A stretch of 64,000 nt of DNA from Corydoras sp. C115 (GCA_019802505.1 JAFMOC010000247.1:62001-126000); one strand, 5' to 3'. Positions 1 through 12,836 are shown, counted from the first letter of the stretch. Program-made: numbers and translations. The notes: generated by a model from the sequence alone, not told the origin.

Positions 1-63
1 ATGAGTTATTCTCAGAAAGTGTTTGGAACTAAAGAACTGACCTCCAGTGATTTTCCTTTTAAG

Positions 64-2237
64 CTACATGTTCATCGGTGGAACCAATTTCGGTTATTGG
101 AACGGTGGGTCACCCTTTCATGTCTAGAAACAAGATGAAGGTGGGTGGAACGATTTTAAATCCACATTATTTATTTATAGGTGCCAACATGCCCTACGCC
201 CCTCAGCCCACCAGCTATGACTACGACGCCCCCTTGAGTGAGGCCGGAGACCTGACGGAAAAATACTTCGCCATTCGTGACGTCATTAAACATGTAAATA
301 AGGGCTGTAAGCAATACCAAAAAAATTCCACCAGGATGTTCTAGTGGCTGCTGTGGTATTTTGAAACTCCACAGCTCTGACATTATGATTTGCATGTTTT
401 CTGTAAACAGTACAGAAAGATTCCAGAAGGGTTTCTACTTCCATCTACACCCAAGTTTGCTTATGGACCCGTGCAGATGAATAGGGTAGGCGTGTTGGTT
501 TTTATTATTTTATTTTATTTTATATAAACTGTATGTAGGGGGTGGGGTCAAAGTGTCTTACCCACCTTTTTTTTTTTTTTTTTTCATTCACACAGTTGAT
601 AAGTGTTTCAGAATCCCTGGACATTCTGACAGTCTCAGGTCCTGTGAAGTCGCCGTACCCGCTCACGTTTATCCAGCTGGATCAGGTCACCCTCACGCTT
701 TTCCTCGCTCACATTCTCACTCAGTGACACGACCACATGTATATTTTGGTATTAAAGTATGTGGGGCACCCCAACTGGGTCACATTGTACAGCCTTTTAC
801 AATACTGTGTTGATTTTAGTTGGGTTTGGCTGCTCTTTGTTATTAAAATAATATGTATGATGTCCGTGTTTCTCAGGCATTCGGCTTCATGCTGTATCAG
901 ACCACTCTTCCTAAAGACTGCCTGACGCCCACGCCGCTCTCCTCCCCCCTGAACGGAGTGCACGATCGTGCCTACGTCTCTCTTAATGGAGTAAGGAACT
1001 CCTGATGTAAAATAATGTTCAATCACTCCATCAGTAACTGAAATTAGGAATGTAGTTTTTGTTTTGTACCCAAAGACCCACCTCTGACGGTTAAAATATC
1101 ACCAGCTTTTAGAAGATTGTGAGCAAAAGTATTGGGACACCTACACATTACACCTACAGGACTGTGTGTGTGTGTGTGTCGGTCCGAATCAGGTGGCTGT
1201 AGGTGTTCTGGAAAGAGACAAAGTCCTCAGCATTAATGTGACGGGAAAAGCTGGCAGCAGACTGGACGTCCTGGTGGAAAACATGGGCAGAATTAACTTT
1301 GGTAAAGGAATTAACGACTTCAAGGTCAGTTGTATTTTAATTATTATTTATAGTGTTTTTTTTTTTTTTTTTTTTCATGGTACTGTTAAATAAAGTCTGA
1401 TGGTGAGATTAATGCACCTCCTGACTAAATACTCTTATAAACCTCTAAATTCAATACAATAAGATCAGACTGAAGCCGTTAGTGTTTAATAATTAAGGTC
1501 GGTGGTGGAGAAGGAGCATCCTCTACATGACTGTGTGTGTGTGTGCTGGTCTCTACAGGGTCTGGTCTCTAACCTGACTCTGGGTACAGACCCTCTCTCT
1601 AACTGGACCATCTTCAGCCTTGGTATAGATGAGGTGATAAAGAACGGTCTGCTGTGGAGAGCCTCTGTGCTGGATCGAGACCACACCCCTACCACTGCCC
1701 CTCCTACCCCTCTGTCTCCACCCACATTCTATGGGGGAACCTTTACGATTCCAAATCACATCCCTGATCTGCCTCAGGACACCTACATCCAGTTTCCGGG
1801 TTGGAGGAAGGTAAGAGTCATTTACTCTTCCTGCATCACTGTCTCTTTGGGATGTATAGATGCCCCCTTCAGAATCTTGTAGCAAGCTTAACCAGAGGAT
1901 TGGAAGCTCCTATAGCTCCATAAGACCAAATTTACTCCTGGTTCTGATGGTATAGATGTAGACTGATTGTCTGTCTCTCGTGTCCTTGCAGGGACAGGTC
2001 TGGATCAACGGCATTAACGTGGGCCGTTACTGGCCGGCACGTGGACCTCAGCTCACACTCTTTGTTCCATCATGTCTACTGAGCACCAGCACCCCCAATA
2101 ACATCACTGTCCTGGAGCTGGAGGCGTCTCCCTGCCCGTCTGCCAGCTGCAGGGTGGAGTTCACCCACACACCCATTATAAATGCCACCTTGCGCTTCCT
2201 GCTCCCCTTCGGCCGAGGCATGGTGCCCCCTCTGTGA
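64..2237 (+). CDS. glb1: Lysosomal beta-galactosidase, C-terminal part (5' end outside the window)
   Basis: Acid beta-galactosidase (GH35) removes terminal beta-galactose from GM1 ganglioside and keratan sulfate in lysosomes. Eight exons join in frame: 64-104, 181-293, 411-485, 596-685, 877-990, 1193-1324, 1559-1810 and 1992-2237 (stop TGA). They encode the end of the TIM barrel (YMFIGGTNFGYWNG, then SYDYDAPLSEAGDLTEKYF) and the beta-rich C-terminal domains (SSPLNGVHDRAY, GKAGSRLDVLVENMGRINF, PDLPQDTYIQFPGW, GRYWPARGPQLTLFVP). The catalytic glutamates are encoded upstream, beyond the window. Several N-glycosylation sequons are visible (NLT, NWT, NIT, NAT). The tail after the last conserved block is short and ends in VPPL, lacking the long lysine-rich tail I remember for the human enzyme. 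The first exon here uses an AAG acceptor, which is slightly unusual. Identification is by remembered family motifs and is firm. Confidence 0.93.
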
Positions 2238-2560
2238 TCGGATTCACTCTGAACTGGATGGTGGAGGGAATGGTGAGCGGTGCTACCTCACTCGCAGAGT
2301 TCCTCCTTCTGAACGCTGATGTGCGGTAATGAGCTCCTTCAGCAGGAGCCTGAGCTCCAAGTGTGTGATCAGTTTATAAACCGGGAAGTTATGGGATGTT
2401 TTCATAGGAAGATGATTGAATCATTCGGTGAAGGTTTCACTCCGAACTCAAGCTGCTGGACATCGTGCAATAATCCACTGTACTGAAGAGACAAAATCAG
2501 AACTTTTAAATCATTCATGTCACTTTTTAATGCAGTTTACATGATCAAAGCTTAAATAAA
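2238..2560 (+). other. glb1: glb1 3' UTR with poly(A) signal
   Basis: Non-coding sequence after the glb1 stop. A canonical AATAAA lies at 2555-2560, about 320 bases past the stop, and is the likely polyadenylation signal. The true cleavage site cannot be read from sequence alone. Confidence 0.55.
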
Positions 2561-3121
2561 GAAATGTACAGATTCCTTCTGAGCCCTGAGGTGTGAATGA
2601 GAGAGAAAACTTCTTATAAATGATATCCACACTGTCGCTTTGATTACCACAACATTTAATATACGTTTGCTTTAGGAGCCTTAGGAGGTTTGTATTCTCT
2701 TTATAACAATTGAGAAATGACTCACGATGCCTCATGTCCTCTCTGTGATTCATATTTAGGTGATGTGAAAGTTTACACTGCTTGCAGGTCCAAAAATATC
2801 CATGGTTTGGTGTGGAAGAATGTGGTGTCCTGACCTCAGACCGAGACATCTTACAAAAGTTTAATGTTTTAAAACAGCTTTACATTTTCTTTAAATCGGC
2901 GATCCAAAGAACAGGTGCCGCCACGGGGCTGAATAAAATCATCACTATTTGTTTTACCTTTCATTACATTATCATTACAGATCTGAATAAATTGTTCAGA
3001 AACCAACGAAATACAAACTGTAAGTACAGAACTACAAAGTGCAAGCAGTGGTAAGCGAAACAGGAAAAGGAGAAACGGACAGGTGAGTCTAATAAAGTGG
3101 CCAATGTGTGATCTGTAACCT

Positions 3122-3438
3122 TTCATTCATTCATTATCTTCCGCTTTATCCTCTATTAGGGTCGTGGTGGGCGTGGTTCCCCATGCCCATCCAGGGGAGC
3201 ACGTCTCGGGCGCTGGGCAAATACACCCAGGACAGGACACCAATCTATCACTGGGCACACACTCACACAGACACACACTCTATGGGGCAATTTGGAGAAC
3301 TCAATTGACTTGATCCATGTTTTTGGACTGTGGGAGGGAACCTGGAGGAAACCCACAAGGACACGGGGAGAACATGGGAAACTCCACCCAGATTCGAACC
3401 GGGAATCCCTAGTGCTGAGAGGCGAATGTGCTAAGCCT
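3122..3438 (-). mobile_element. tRNA-derived SINE, near full length
   Basis: This element recurs throughout the window. Read on the minus strand it starts with a tRNA-like head (GGTTCGAATC B box) and continues through a conserved body (ATGTTCTCCCCGTGTC, TTTCCTCC, TTTTTGGACTGTGGG on the opposite strand). It ends in the tail AATAGAGGATAAAGCGGAAG followed by an ATGA repeat. The architecture fits the fish Mermaid-type SINEs, a name I give from memory. Confidence 0.8.
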
Positions 3439-3552
3439 TGATCTGTAACCTAATGTACATAATTATATATGAAAGTATTATATACATGATTTGTAGTTCT
3501 TTTAATACCATTAAATATAATACTAAAAATGCAAAAATTACACAAAAATGTA

Positions 3553-3845
3553 CAATTCATTTATTATCTTCCGTTTAATCCTCTGCTAGGGCCGCGGGAG
3601 GTTCTTCATGCTCATCCAGTGGAGAATGTTAAAGACACTGGACATTTACACCCAGGACAGGGCACCAATCTATTGCTGGGCACACACTCACAGTATATGG
3701 GGCAATTTGGAGCATTCAGTTTGCCTTGGATCCATGTTTTTGGACTGTGGGAGGAAACCCACGCAGACACGGGGAGAACATGCAAACTCCACCCAGACTG
3801 GGATTCGAACCTGGAATCCCCATCACCGAATTTCCAAGCCCAATT
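3553..3845 (-). mobile_element. tRNA-derived SINE, diverged copy
   Basis: A second, older copy of the same SINE in the same orientation directly follows the first. It keeps the body and the GATTCGAACC box but has many substitutions and lacks a clean head. The 2561-4000 stretch otherwise holds only AT-rich sequence. Confidence 0.72.
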
Positions 3846-4002
3846 GTAGAATAATTATGACTTATTTTAATAATTGATTTAATATAATTAGTGATTCTTA
3901 TTTAAAAAGATTTTCGTTTCGTTCCTGTAGGTTGGATGCACCAAAAAGGGGTTCGGTCCTAAATCGTTCTCCTCCCGCAGTCGATTCAACTACGTAGGGT
4001 GT

Positions 4003-4134
4003 TGACGTCATTGTTTCCTGACGTACCAAGGGCACTATGGTAGGGAGTGGACGTGAGATTTGTAATGCGACTCTGTGTTTGCTTAAAAGGCGCAGCCGGA
4101 AAAGCGTTGAGTGTGAATTGCGGTTCCACCAGCT
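4003..4134 (+). promoter_or_regulatory. cldnd1: Probable cldnd1 promoter and non-coding first exon
   Basis: A perfect palindromic CRE, TGACGTCA, lies at 4003-4010. It is followed by a CpG-bearing stretch, a weak TTAAAAGG at about 4083 and then a strong splice donor (CAGCT then GTAAGT) at 4135. No ATG-initiated frame runs into the donor. The simplest reading is an untranslated first exon of roughly 50-100 bases spliced to the coding exon at about 5000. This is inference; the transcription start is not visible. Confidence 0.5.
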
Positions 4135-5040
4135 GTAAGTTCAATCGTTTTCCTCTATTAATATGAATTTAATATGTTTACAAGTTGACTGCTCATCAAC
4201 AAAACATTATATTTAATAGTCTATGTTTATTACGAAACTGTAACTAAAGCCAAATGGCGATGGTTAGCTGGTTAGCTTAGCAGAGGTGAGTAGCTATGAT
4301 TTATGAAGTCATCCTCTTAAAGTTTCGTTGTAATTGATTGTTATTTAATTATATTGTTAGCTAATTAAATGATATTAAACACACAGTGTGTGACGCGTAT
4401 TCTGTTCATGTTTTAATGCACTGCTGAAGCTTAACGCTATCATTTTATATGAAACTTCTTCAGTGTTTTAATTTACGTATGTAATTATATTTTAAATAAT
4501 TTTAAAGATTTTCTTTATATTTAAATATAAAGAAAGTTGGAGTCAAAATAGTGGTTCATTTATTTAAACTCAGGTTTCGGTTAAGTAAGTCTTGTCCTTA
4601 ACACCATCACAGGATGAATCAAGGGTCCTCGATAGTGCTCAAGGAAACACTGCATGTAGTGCACCAATGTAGCTTTCTGGAGTCCATTTGGAACACAGCC
4701 TCAGTCTCAGGTTTATAAAGCTCTGATTTTGCCGTCAATCCACACCGTTCGGTTTATACGTTCACATTTAAATAGATTTGAATGTGAAGGTGTGAATTCC
4801 ATGATGATGATGATGATGATGAAGGTGGTATTGGTGGTGGGTGTGGTCACAGGTGGAGCTTATTGTTCATTCTAATCAGATTATTCATGTGGTGATGTCA
4901 TCAGGTGTGATGTGGAGCAGTGATGATGCTCAGGACGGGCTGCAGATGGAGACTTGTCTCAGTGGAGATGTGAAGACTGACTGAGGTGTCCGAGTCCTGA
5001 GTTGATCGAAGAACCCGCAGCAAGCCCCTCCAGTGGAACC

Positions 5041-6095
5041 ATGGTGGATAACCGATACGCCACGGCGTTGGTGATCGGCTCGGTGCTCAGCCTGTTGGCC
5101 AGCGTCTATCTCTCGGTGGCGGTGGGAACTCAGCACTGGTACCAGTACCGCAGCCCACCCCCCAGCAACGATGCCAAAAACGGTTCGGACCTGGAGCAAC
5201 TCAGCTCAGACTTTACGAACGACGAGGAGAACGAACTGATCCACACCAGGGCTCTGTTCCGCCTCAACGGCACATTGAGCCTGTGGTGGCGTTGCATCCA
5301 GGTATACAGTTCCGTAGAACCTGGTAAGTGGAGGAAGCCAGGAACACACGAACCACAGTGTATTAATAAAATAACAATGAGTTGTTTGTTTTTTGAGTGT
5401 TCTCTCACACACTCTCACTGTGTTCTAATAAGTTCTGTGTTTAATTTTAATTAAAGCTCTGTCTGTTCTCCTGTCTCCTCCTCAGCTCGCACTGAGTGTG
5501 TGGCGCTTTCTTTACCTCAGCAGTTTGAAACCAAGTACAAGCGTCTGGACAGAAAAGAGGAAACGGATTCGCTCCGCACCTGTGAGTCTGACACCCATTT
5601 GGTTTAATGACCACTTACGAGATGGCTGGTTGACTCTCCACCCCCCCAATCTCTGTGTTTCAGACCTGTGGCGCTGTCGCTTCCTCCTCCCCCTGGTGTC
5701 TTTGGGCTTGGTGTTTTTGGGAGCGCTGATCGGCGTGTGCGCGTGTCTCTGTCGCAGCATCACTCCCACTCTGTTTGTGGGTTTACTCCACCTGCTGGCA
5801 GGTGGGTGGACACAACATGTATTGCTTGTTGATTCCGATTATATGCCTAGTAACGGTCTCTACCCCCACCCCAGGTTTGTGCTCCTTAGCGACCGTGTGC
5901 TGCTTCATGGCCGGAATCGACATGGTCCACCAAGACACCGATTGGCCCGAGGGCGTCGTCACTTCTCTGGGCTGGTCGCTGTATTTAGCGCTGGTCTCCT
6001 CGCCTCTGCAGATGATGGCGTCTGCCCTGTTCATGTGGGCCGCCAGGAGCCACCGCAAGAACTACACCCGCATGGTTGCCTATAGGGTGGCCTAG
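5041..6095 (+). CDS. cldnd1: Claudin domain-containing protein 1 (four-pass membrane protein)
   Basis: Four exons (5041-5323, 5486-5581, 5664-5801, 5875-6095) join in phase to 245 codons, close to the mammalian length of about 253. The start has a strong context (GAACCATGG). The protein opens with MVDNRYATALVIGSVLSLLA, the first membrane segment. A long first extracellular loop follows, with an NGT sequon and the claudin-type LSLWWRC motif, then a second cysteine (RTECVAL). Membrane segments 2-4 start near LPLVSLGLVFLGALIGVCAC, GLCSLATVCCFMAGI and GWSLYLALVSSPLQMMASAL. The C-terminus TRMVAYRVA closely matches the family ending. CLDND1 belongs to the PMP22/claudin superfamily and is linked to myelin and endothelial junctions. 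Its precise role is poorly defined. Confidence 0.9.
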
Positions 6096-8642
6096 ATCAC
6101 TCCACCGATTGGGAACTCTCCAGTGAGTTGAATCGGACAGCGTTTAAGTGCTTCTTTTTTTTTTTTCTTTTTTTTTATATACAACGCATTAGCAACACCA
6201 GGAGGTGGTGCTATATACATTTACAATACAGCAATATTACCAGTCCTGTGAGTCTGTAGAGTTAAATGTTTGAAGGATTAAGGGGAACCTGTAACCATCA
6301 GGTTTTTACAGTAGCCCCACAGAAACACAGCCGCAATATTATTCGGGGGTGTAATATCTGCTGTTCTGCAACTGCGCCACTAGATGACACAATTTTACAC
6401 AATGCCCCTTTAATGTCCCTGTAGAGATTTTCTATGAGATTGGAACTTCCTCTCGCGAGGGCCGTGGATTGCATATGAAGCATAGTGTAGGACGAGCCTT
6501 GCATGGGAAAATCTGCCAAGTGGTAAAGTATATGAAGGATATAAGAATGAAGCTTAGATGTGAATATACGAAAGACAGAAGTAATTGAAATCCAAGACTG
6601 AGTCAAAACCCTGCGATTGGAACCAACAACGCAATGCAGTCCCTGTTAGTCAATTACAGATGAGCCGTGTGAAATATTCTGATATCACCGTAAATAAACA
6701 TTGTCATGATTTATTAACATCCAGATCCTCATTGGTAATCGACTAACATGGTCTGAGTAAGCTGCTTCATATCAGAGGTGGAGACAAAAATGGAGTCATT
6801 AGTGTTTGCGCTCAGCTCACCATGTTAGACCTTAACGCTGCATCACAGAGGACAAATTTAATCACCGACACAGGATTGCAGATAAATTAACATGTCGCTA
6901 TAGCAACCGCTGGCCAGCTTCAGCATCATTCAGCGATCTCAGTGACGATGCAGACATGAAGTTCTGTAAAGGTATGTAGTACTTGAGGCACCATCTCTGT
7001 CCATAAGGTCTTAGAACTATGGTCTTTCAGAATTGTGGCGCTCTCAGAGGTTCTATATGGATGGAGTGAGGATCGTTCACTCTGTTAACCACGTGAGTTG
7101 TTATTTTTATCTTTAGTCCTGGTTTAATTGGGTTTGTCGCCCTCTCTTGTTGAGTAGTTGCATTGCAGTTTTTTTTTATTATTTGTTTAAGTATTGAATT
7201 CTAGCAGAGCAAGATGGTATTAGACATTTTGCATTTGTGCTTTATCAAGGATTTAAAAGAGAAAAAAAAGACGCCTTAATAAAATACATTAAGCTGGTGG
7301 ATGAAACGAATAGAACAGCCCTGGTTTCAGATCCTTGTGTGTTTATCATCAAACTCTGTATAAAAATGTTCTTCATTACATTTCATTAATATACAGGACG
7401 TGAGGTTTTCATTAACCTCGCAGGTGGCAAACGGAAGTGGAACAAACAAATAAGAAATAAACTACAAGGCCAAAGTTTGAGTTAAAGTGCAAACTGAAAC
7501 CCAAAAGCAGAATGACTCCCAAACAAACTGTATTTAATACATAGTGCACTAGGTAGGGTACGAAGCTGAACTTTACTAGCTGATAGAATATATGAAAAGT
7601 CCTTAAAATAAGAACAACCACCTGTGGGCGTGGCCTTAATGTTTCTAGTTAAACAGCACCTGTGTGAGTTGCACTTTGTGAGAATGTGAATTCTGAATCA
7701 CTTTGTGTTGGGAGTTTAGTGCACTAGATGAGGTTCAGTCACCTCTGTAGTGAGGAGACAACATTCATTTCAGGGTTGTTTTGCTTTAAAGCCTCATCAT
7801 CTGATGAACATGATCATAAACCACTGAGGCCTTTCACTCACTCACCTCATTCTGTTGAATCGTGTCTCGAAAGTAAGAAAACAACAAAATAAAATAAAAA
7901 CTATAGTATATGATCCAGATGTGGACAGCAGGAAGAAACCAGGTCATATCACCATCATGGCAACTATCTTGGACTTGATCTCAGCGTCTCTGATGAGAAT
8001 GTAGGTGTGACCTCGGTCTGGTAGAAAAACTGTGTTGAGTTTGAATTTAACTCTTTGTTCTTCTGGCGCCATGTTAAAGTGTTCAAATGATAAATTCTCA
8101 ACATCTGTCTTTAAGATGAACATTGTGGAATGGCAGCCGTGTGATTGGACCTCTGTGACCCCTTTGCATGTCGGGTCTCTAATACTAAAAAATAAGAAAC
8201 GACGGCGCCGTCTTTTTAGAAGAATTGTACAAACCGTTCATTACGTTGAAATGAACCTTGCTGCTGTTTGGCGTGTCGTCCAGTTTCAGGGTAAACGACC
8301 GTCTGTTTTCTCACTTTTGAGACACTTTGTAGCTTATATATAGTTGTGTGTAAACCCCCCCCCCCCCATAACCACTATATAACTGTATTACTGTTCTTAC
8401 TCTGTGTATATTTATATGTTGGTTGATCCATGTTTTGAAGGTTTCCTGTTGCATGTGCCTCAGTTACTATGCTGTGATGTGTGCTGTTTATTTTGATCTG
8501 AAGAACCTGAACGTTAGCAATACGTTAAATGTGGAACGGTTGAGATACCTCATGGTCAGCGTCCAACACCGATGCTTAACGCTGTCCCAAAAACCATCTG
8601 TGTCTTTTGTACAACTTTTATAATTACACTAATCACAATAAA
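6096..8642 (+). other. cldnd1 3' flank / possible long 3' UTR
   Basis: No convincing coding exon is present. The sequence is AT-rich, with short poly-T and poly-C runs. An AATAAA at about 8637 could be a distal polyadenylation signal for cldnd1, giving a UTR of about 2.5 kb. Nearer usable signals cannot be excluded. Confidence 0.35.
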
Positions 8643-8819
8643 CATTTTCATCATCGAGCTGGTGCATTATTTTTATCTGGGAAATTATTTCAATGACAGT
8701 TAATTACTCTGCTTTAGTAATAAAACCGATGTTTTAATTTAAATTTAAAATTTATTTACAGGACCAGGCTAAACTCTGGACATGCCCCCTTCTTTCCTCC
8801 ACTTACCACATAGAAGGTA

Positions 8820-9070
8820 TTTGTAGTTTTACAATTACAGACTGTAGTCCGTCTGTGTTTTCATTAGTCCCCTGTTGGTTCTCTGTTTTCTGTTGGTCAG
8901 GAGCATCACAGAACTGGTATCATTTGGGTGGTGCATTGTTTATTGTCGTGCAGTGACACTGCAGTGTTCTGCAGTGACACTGATGTGGTGATGAGGTTTT
9001 AGTGCAGCAGATAAACTACAGTCTGTAACTATAGAACTACAACGTCCATCTTTAGTTGTTCAATATTGCA
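8820..9070. repeat. Otophysan-type dispersed repeat copy
   Basis: This stretch contains the recurring modules ACAGACTGTAGTCCGTCTGTG, a CCCCTGTTGGTTCTCTGTT block, GTATCATTTGGGTGGTG and CAGTGACACTGATGTGGTG. The same modules recur at about 31800, 38120, 48010 and 54280 in both orientations. It is a non-coding dispersed repeat with no visible coding capacity. The link to otophysan fishes is from memory. Confidence 0.6.
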
Positions 9071-9601
9071 TGTCCTTTATATTACGGGGCTGACCGCACA
9101 CACCTGAAAATCAATCTGTAAATCAAATGAAACAAAAGCAGACCATGGCTTTGATTCCCGTGCAGGACAGAAAGGATTTATTTATTATTATTATTATTAA
9201 TTTTTGTTTTTGTTCTCCTTTTATCTGCTGTCTTTTGGGTGCTGTGGTTTAAAAACAAGCCACTTTATTTGATTCACCTTATTTCTGTCAGACCTGAGTT
9301 CTATGTTCTATGATTGTGCACAGCGGTGCTGCTTAATAATGCTGTTTAATAGCGTGCACTGCCCCTTGCTGTGTCCGAGCCACTGGACGTCATCTGAGGT
9401 GAATCTAATAAAGTGGCCGGTGTCTTTTTATATTGGGAATCATATGACCTGATCACTCTGTCGGTGATGAATCAGTCGTTTGATATTAATCTGTGAGAAC
9501 TGAAGACCTGAGATCACAGTACCTTCTGTTTATTAACCTGAGATTGTGATTAGGATCGAACAGATCAAAGGCTCGTCGGCTTTGATGTTGACCTGGACGT
9601 T

Positions 9602-11291
9602 CTATCTCGTGTCCTCGCTGGAGGTCTGAGCTCGGATGCTGGGGATGTTGATGGTCTTCCTGTGAGCGAGGTGGAAGGCGATTCCCTTCTCGTAATACGC
9701 TGCTTCGTTAATGAAGACAGGATGAAGCTCCTCCTCTTCCTCATATCGTAGCGTCTCTCCAGTAAAGGACCGGAACAGAGGATCCCCTCGCTTCAGAACA
9801 CGGAAGTCCTGATCCTGCACACACGTCCTTCACTTCATCACCAAATGGTAGCGGAACTATTCCTACCTGAACACTAGCACTTTGCTGGTTCTCCATCATC
9901 TAACAGACCTGGTTCTAGTTAGGTTTTCTTTTGGCTTTAAAATGTCTGAGTGAGATTGAACCTGATGTCCACGTATAGAAGCTTAATGGTTCCGAGTGGA
10001 TGGTGGATTGGTGATACCTGTAGGTCTGGATGGATGGCAGCTGACAGCTGGTTGGTTTCTGAATCTCGAGGATAATCCACACTCTTCTTGATCATGTAGC
10101 CGTCCACCTCTCCACCTTCAATCTCCTGCCCTGAAAGATGGTAGAAGATTCTCACTGAGAACATTGATGAGTATGTGGCAACGTTACTGAGTTCCATGTT
10201 TTATATGAAAGTACCAGAGTTGAAGGTTTTGACCCAGTCCAGAACCAGTTCCACACCCTCTTTCATCACGCTGAAGATATCTGCTCGCACCACCCCCTGA
10301 GGCTGTGGTCCAACCTCCAGTGCTGAGGAACCACAGTACCACCTCATTAAAAGAGGAACCTTCTGTTCGAAGCATTGTTTGTAATACTAATCTAAAAAAT
10401 GTGGATTTGTTTTATATGAAAAAAACTACAAGAAGTAAGAATGTGATCTGAATCTGGAACTACATCAAGAAACCGCATATTTAAAGTCGTTCTGTTTATT
10501 AGATGTGGTATTGCATTTTCTGTTAGAACCCACTCACAGATGCCGTTGGGTGAAATGGACTCCAGTGAGTAAGCATCAGTTTCGGGAATGTCCAGCAGGA
10601 TCAGTCTGACAGGAACTCTGCTCATTCGGACCTGTTGAAGAGAACCACCTCGATGTCACTGCAGTACTGAGGATCATCCACCACCCAGATCCTACCTGTT
10701 ATTTGGTTCTGTGGTGAGAAGAAGGAGGTGGACCTCTACATACAGTGCTGTACCTGCAGGTGTTTGTAGATGTGCAGACAGATCCAGTTGGTCCAGGAGT
10801 ACGAGATGACCGTGAGGCCCATGTTTGCTGTGGTGTTATGGAGGTCGCAAAGGAGGTCGACGGCCGAAGAACTCCCTTTAGGACCCAGCAGAGTGTTTAA
10901 CTCCTGAGCTCTCCGGACCTCATAAGGAGTCTGGTCTGTGATTGAAGAACTGTCGGGCCCCGCCCAAAGGTGATGCCAACAATCACATGCACGTTATTAT
11001 TTTTTTTTGGTTTTTATCACTTGCTGGTTGTTGTTGTTGTAACAGTAATGTCATCACTGACCTGAGGATGGCGCTGGTGAAGCAACGGTTCAGATCTCTA
11101 TCCATGTATCTTCTACAGGCTTTAATGGCAGGTGGGTTGGAGAGCACCGTGGTGAGGTTGAACGTGGCATTGCGGTTCTCTCTCCTCTGCCTCTCCAGCT
11201 CTGGTATCACGTACACCCCCGACATCTCGTTGCCATGTGTCCCGCCGCATATCGCCACCCGCCGCATCGCTGGTAATGTGATCGGCCCCAT
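9602..11291 (-). CDS. acy3: N-acyl-aromatic-L-amino acid amidohydrolase / aspartoacylase family
   Basis: A zinc amidohydrolase of the aspartoacylase family (AstE/AspA, M14-like). ACY3 deacylates N-acyl aromatic amino acids and mercapturates; ASPA deacylates N-acetylaspartate. Six exons, listed 5' to 3' on the minus strand, join in frame to 317 codons: 11062-11291, 10754-10949, 10538-10631, 10215-10322, 10018-10130 and 9602-9814. Human ACY3 is about 319. Zinc ligands are His19 and Glu22 (GGTHGNEMSG) and His114 (DLHNTTANMG). The substrate-binding DLNR lies in exon 1, and the likely general base is Glu176 (LEVGPQPQG). GNEMSGVY and VFINEAAYYEKGIAF favour ACY3 over ASPA. The start could be Met1 or Met9. 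The exon 2 acceptor is the upstream CAG at 10950-10952, because the nearer one would create a stop. Confidence 0.9.
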
Positions 11292-11417
11292 CTGACATCG
11301 AAAACATCAAAGTACAGGTACAGTTGAGAGCCTCAGGTAACGTTTAGCATTATATACTGCCCCCTGTCTGCAGTGGTCAGTAGATACATGCTACACCATC
11401 CACAGACACATAATAAT

Positions 11418-11764
11418 AATTCATTCATTATCACCCGCTTTTCCTCTATTAGGGTCGCGGTGGGGTTCCCCATGCCCATCCAGGGGAGAACGTCTCGGGC
11501 GCTGGGCAGATAGACCCAGGACAGGGCGCCAATACATCGCTGGGTACACACTCACTCACTCAAACACACTCTATATGGGGCAATTTTTAGAGAACTCAAT
11601 TAACTTGATCCATGTTTTTGGACTGTGGGAGGAAACCGGAGAACCCGGAGGAAACCCACGCGGACACGGGGAGAACATGGAAACTCCACCCAGATGGGGA
11701 TTCGAACCGGGAATCCCTAGCGCTGAGAGGCGAACGTGCTAACCACTAAGCCACCGTGCCGCCA
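11418..11764 (-). mobile_element. tRNA-derived SINE, full length
   Basis: A well-preserved copy just upstream of acy3. The minus-strand head reads GGCGGCACGGTGGCTTAG with an A-box-like GTGGTTAGCACG and the B box GGTTCGAATCC. The tail is at the low-coordinate end with TTCATTCATT. Good conservation with the other copies suggests fairly recent activity. Confidence 0.85.
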
Positions 11765-11964
11765 CATAATAATAATATTAATAATATTACATTTATTTAT
11801 TAATTAAGCTCAAGATTACAAGATTTTTTTTCCAAGATTTTTTTTATTCAGTTAACATCCAAACCAACCCTTCGCGACTCTGTAGTGAATGATTCAGGGT
11901 TCTAACAGAACAGTCATAAACCCAGAGTCTCTAATGTTTAGTCTTTCAAATGTAGTGAACCACC

Positions 11965-12283
11965 TTCTAACCCCCTGAAGGTGGATCCTCCCAAAGTCCC
12001 TGAGACCAGCATCTCGCTGAACCAGTTTAAACCCCCTCCCCCTCCACCTGAATCAGACCTCAGGGCTCCACGTTTCCTGCAGCATGCTACACCTCCCTCA
12101 GTTTATTATGGGACAAAACTACGTGGCCGCCCATCTTATCAGCAGCTTCCAAAACACCTGGACTCATTGAGACTCCTGGAGACTGATACTGAGCTAGCAA
12201 TTGCATTATCAGAGCCTCAGCGCTGCCAGAGGAGGATTTTTAATGGAGCTGGCTTCCTCTTTTCACAAATTTTTTTCTTTTAA
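11965..12283 (+). other. Unrecognised proline-rich open frame (possible exon)
   Basis: An open frame entered from an AAG at about 11978 reads DPPKVPETSISLNQFKPPPP and continues for about 100 codons to a stop in T-rich DNA. A pyrimidine-poor acceptor-like end precedes it and no convincing donor is seen inside. I do not recognise the protein. Its composition is more coding-like than its surroundings. It could be a terminal exon, a pseudogene piece or chance. Confidence 0.2.
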
Positions 12284-12484
12284 TTACCTATTTTTATTTA
12301 TTTTATAACCCTCGTTCATTCATTCACCACAGGGTCAGATATGTGAACATCCAGCTGATTAACTTAAATTCATACAGACGTGTGGAATGTCACTCTACAT
12401 GTGTGAAGATTTTATTGAAGACAGCAAACTGATGATGTGTTCGAAGCTTCGTTGGTTTTTAGGATCGCAGCGATTTGTCATGTT

Positions 12485-12836
12485 ATTCATTCATTCATTA
12501 TCCTCTGCTTTATCCTCTATTAGGGTCGTGGTGGGGGGGGGGTTCCCCATGCCCATCCAGGGGAGAACGTCTCGGGCGCTGGGCAGATACACCCAGGACA
12601 GGGCGCCAATCTATCTCTGGGCACACACACACTCACACAGACAAACTCTATATGGGGCAATTTGGAGAACTCAATGGACTTGATCCATGTTTTTGGACTG
12701 TGGGAGGAAACCGGAGAACCCGGAGGAAACCCACGCGGACACGGGGAGGACATGGAAACCCACACCCAGATGGGGATTCGAACTGGGAATCCCTAGTGCT
12801 GAGAGGCGAATGTGCTGACCACTAAGCCACCGTGCC
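12485..12836 (-). mobile_element. tRNA-derived SINE, full length
   Basis: Same family and orientation as the copy about 1 kb to the left. It contains a G-run of about 11 and an expanded (CA)n patch inside the body. Confidence 0.84.

Noticed and set aside
10935..10949. Nearer acceptor for acy3 exon 2 at 10936-10938
   Set aside because: Joining exon 1 to it gives an immediate stop. The acceptor at 10950-10952 restores the frame through TPYEVRRAQELN.
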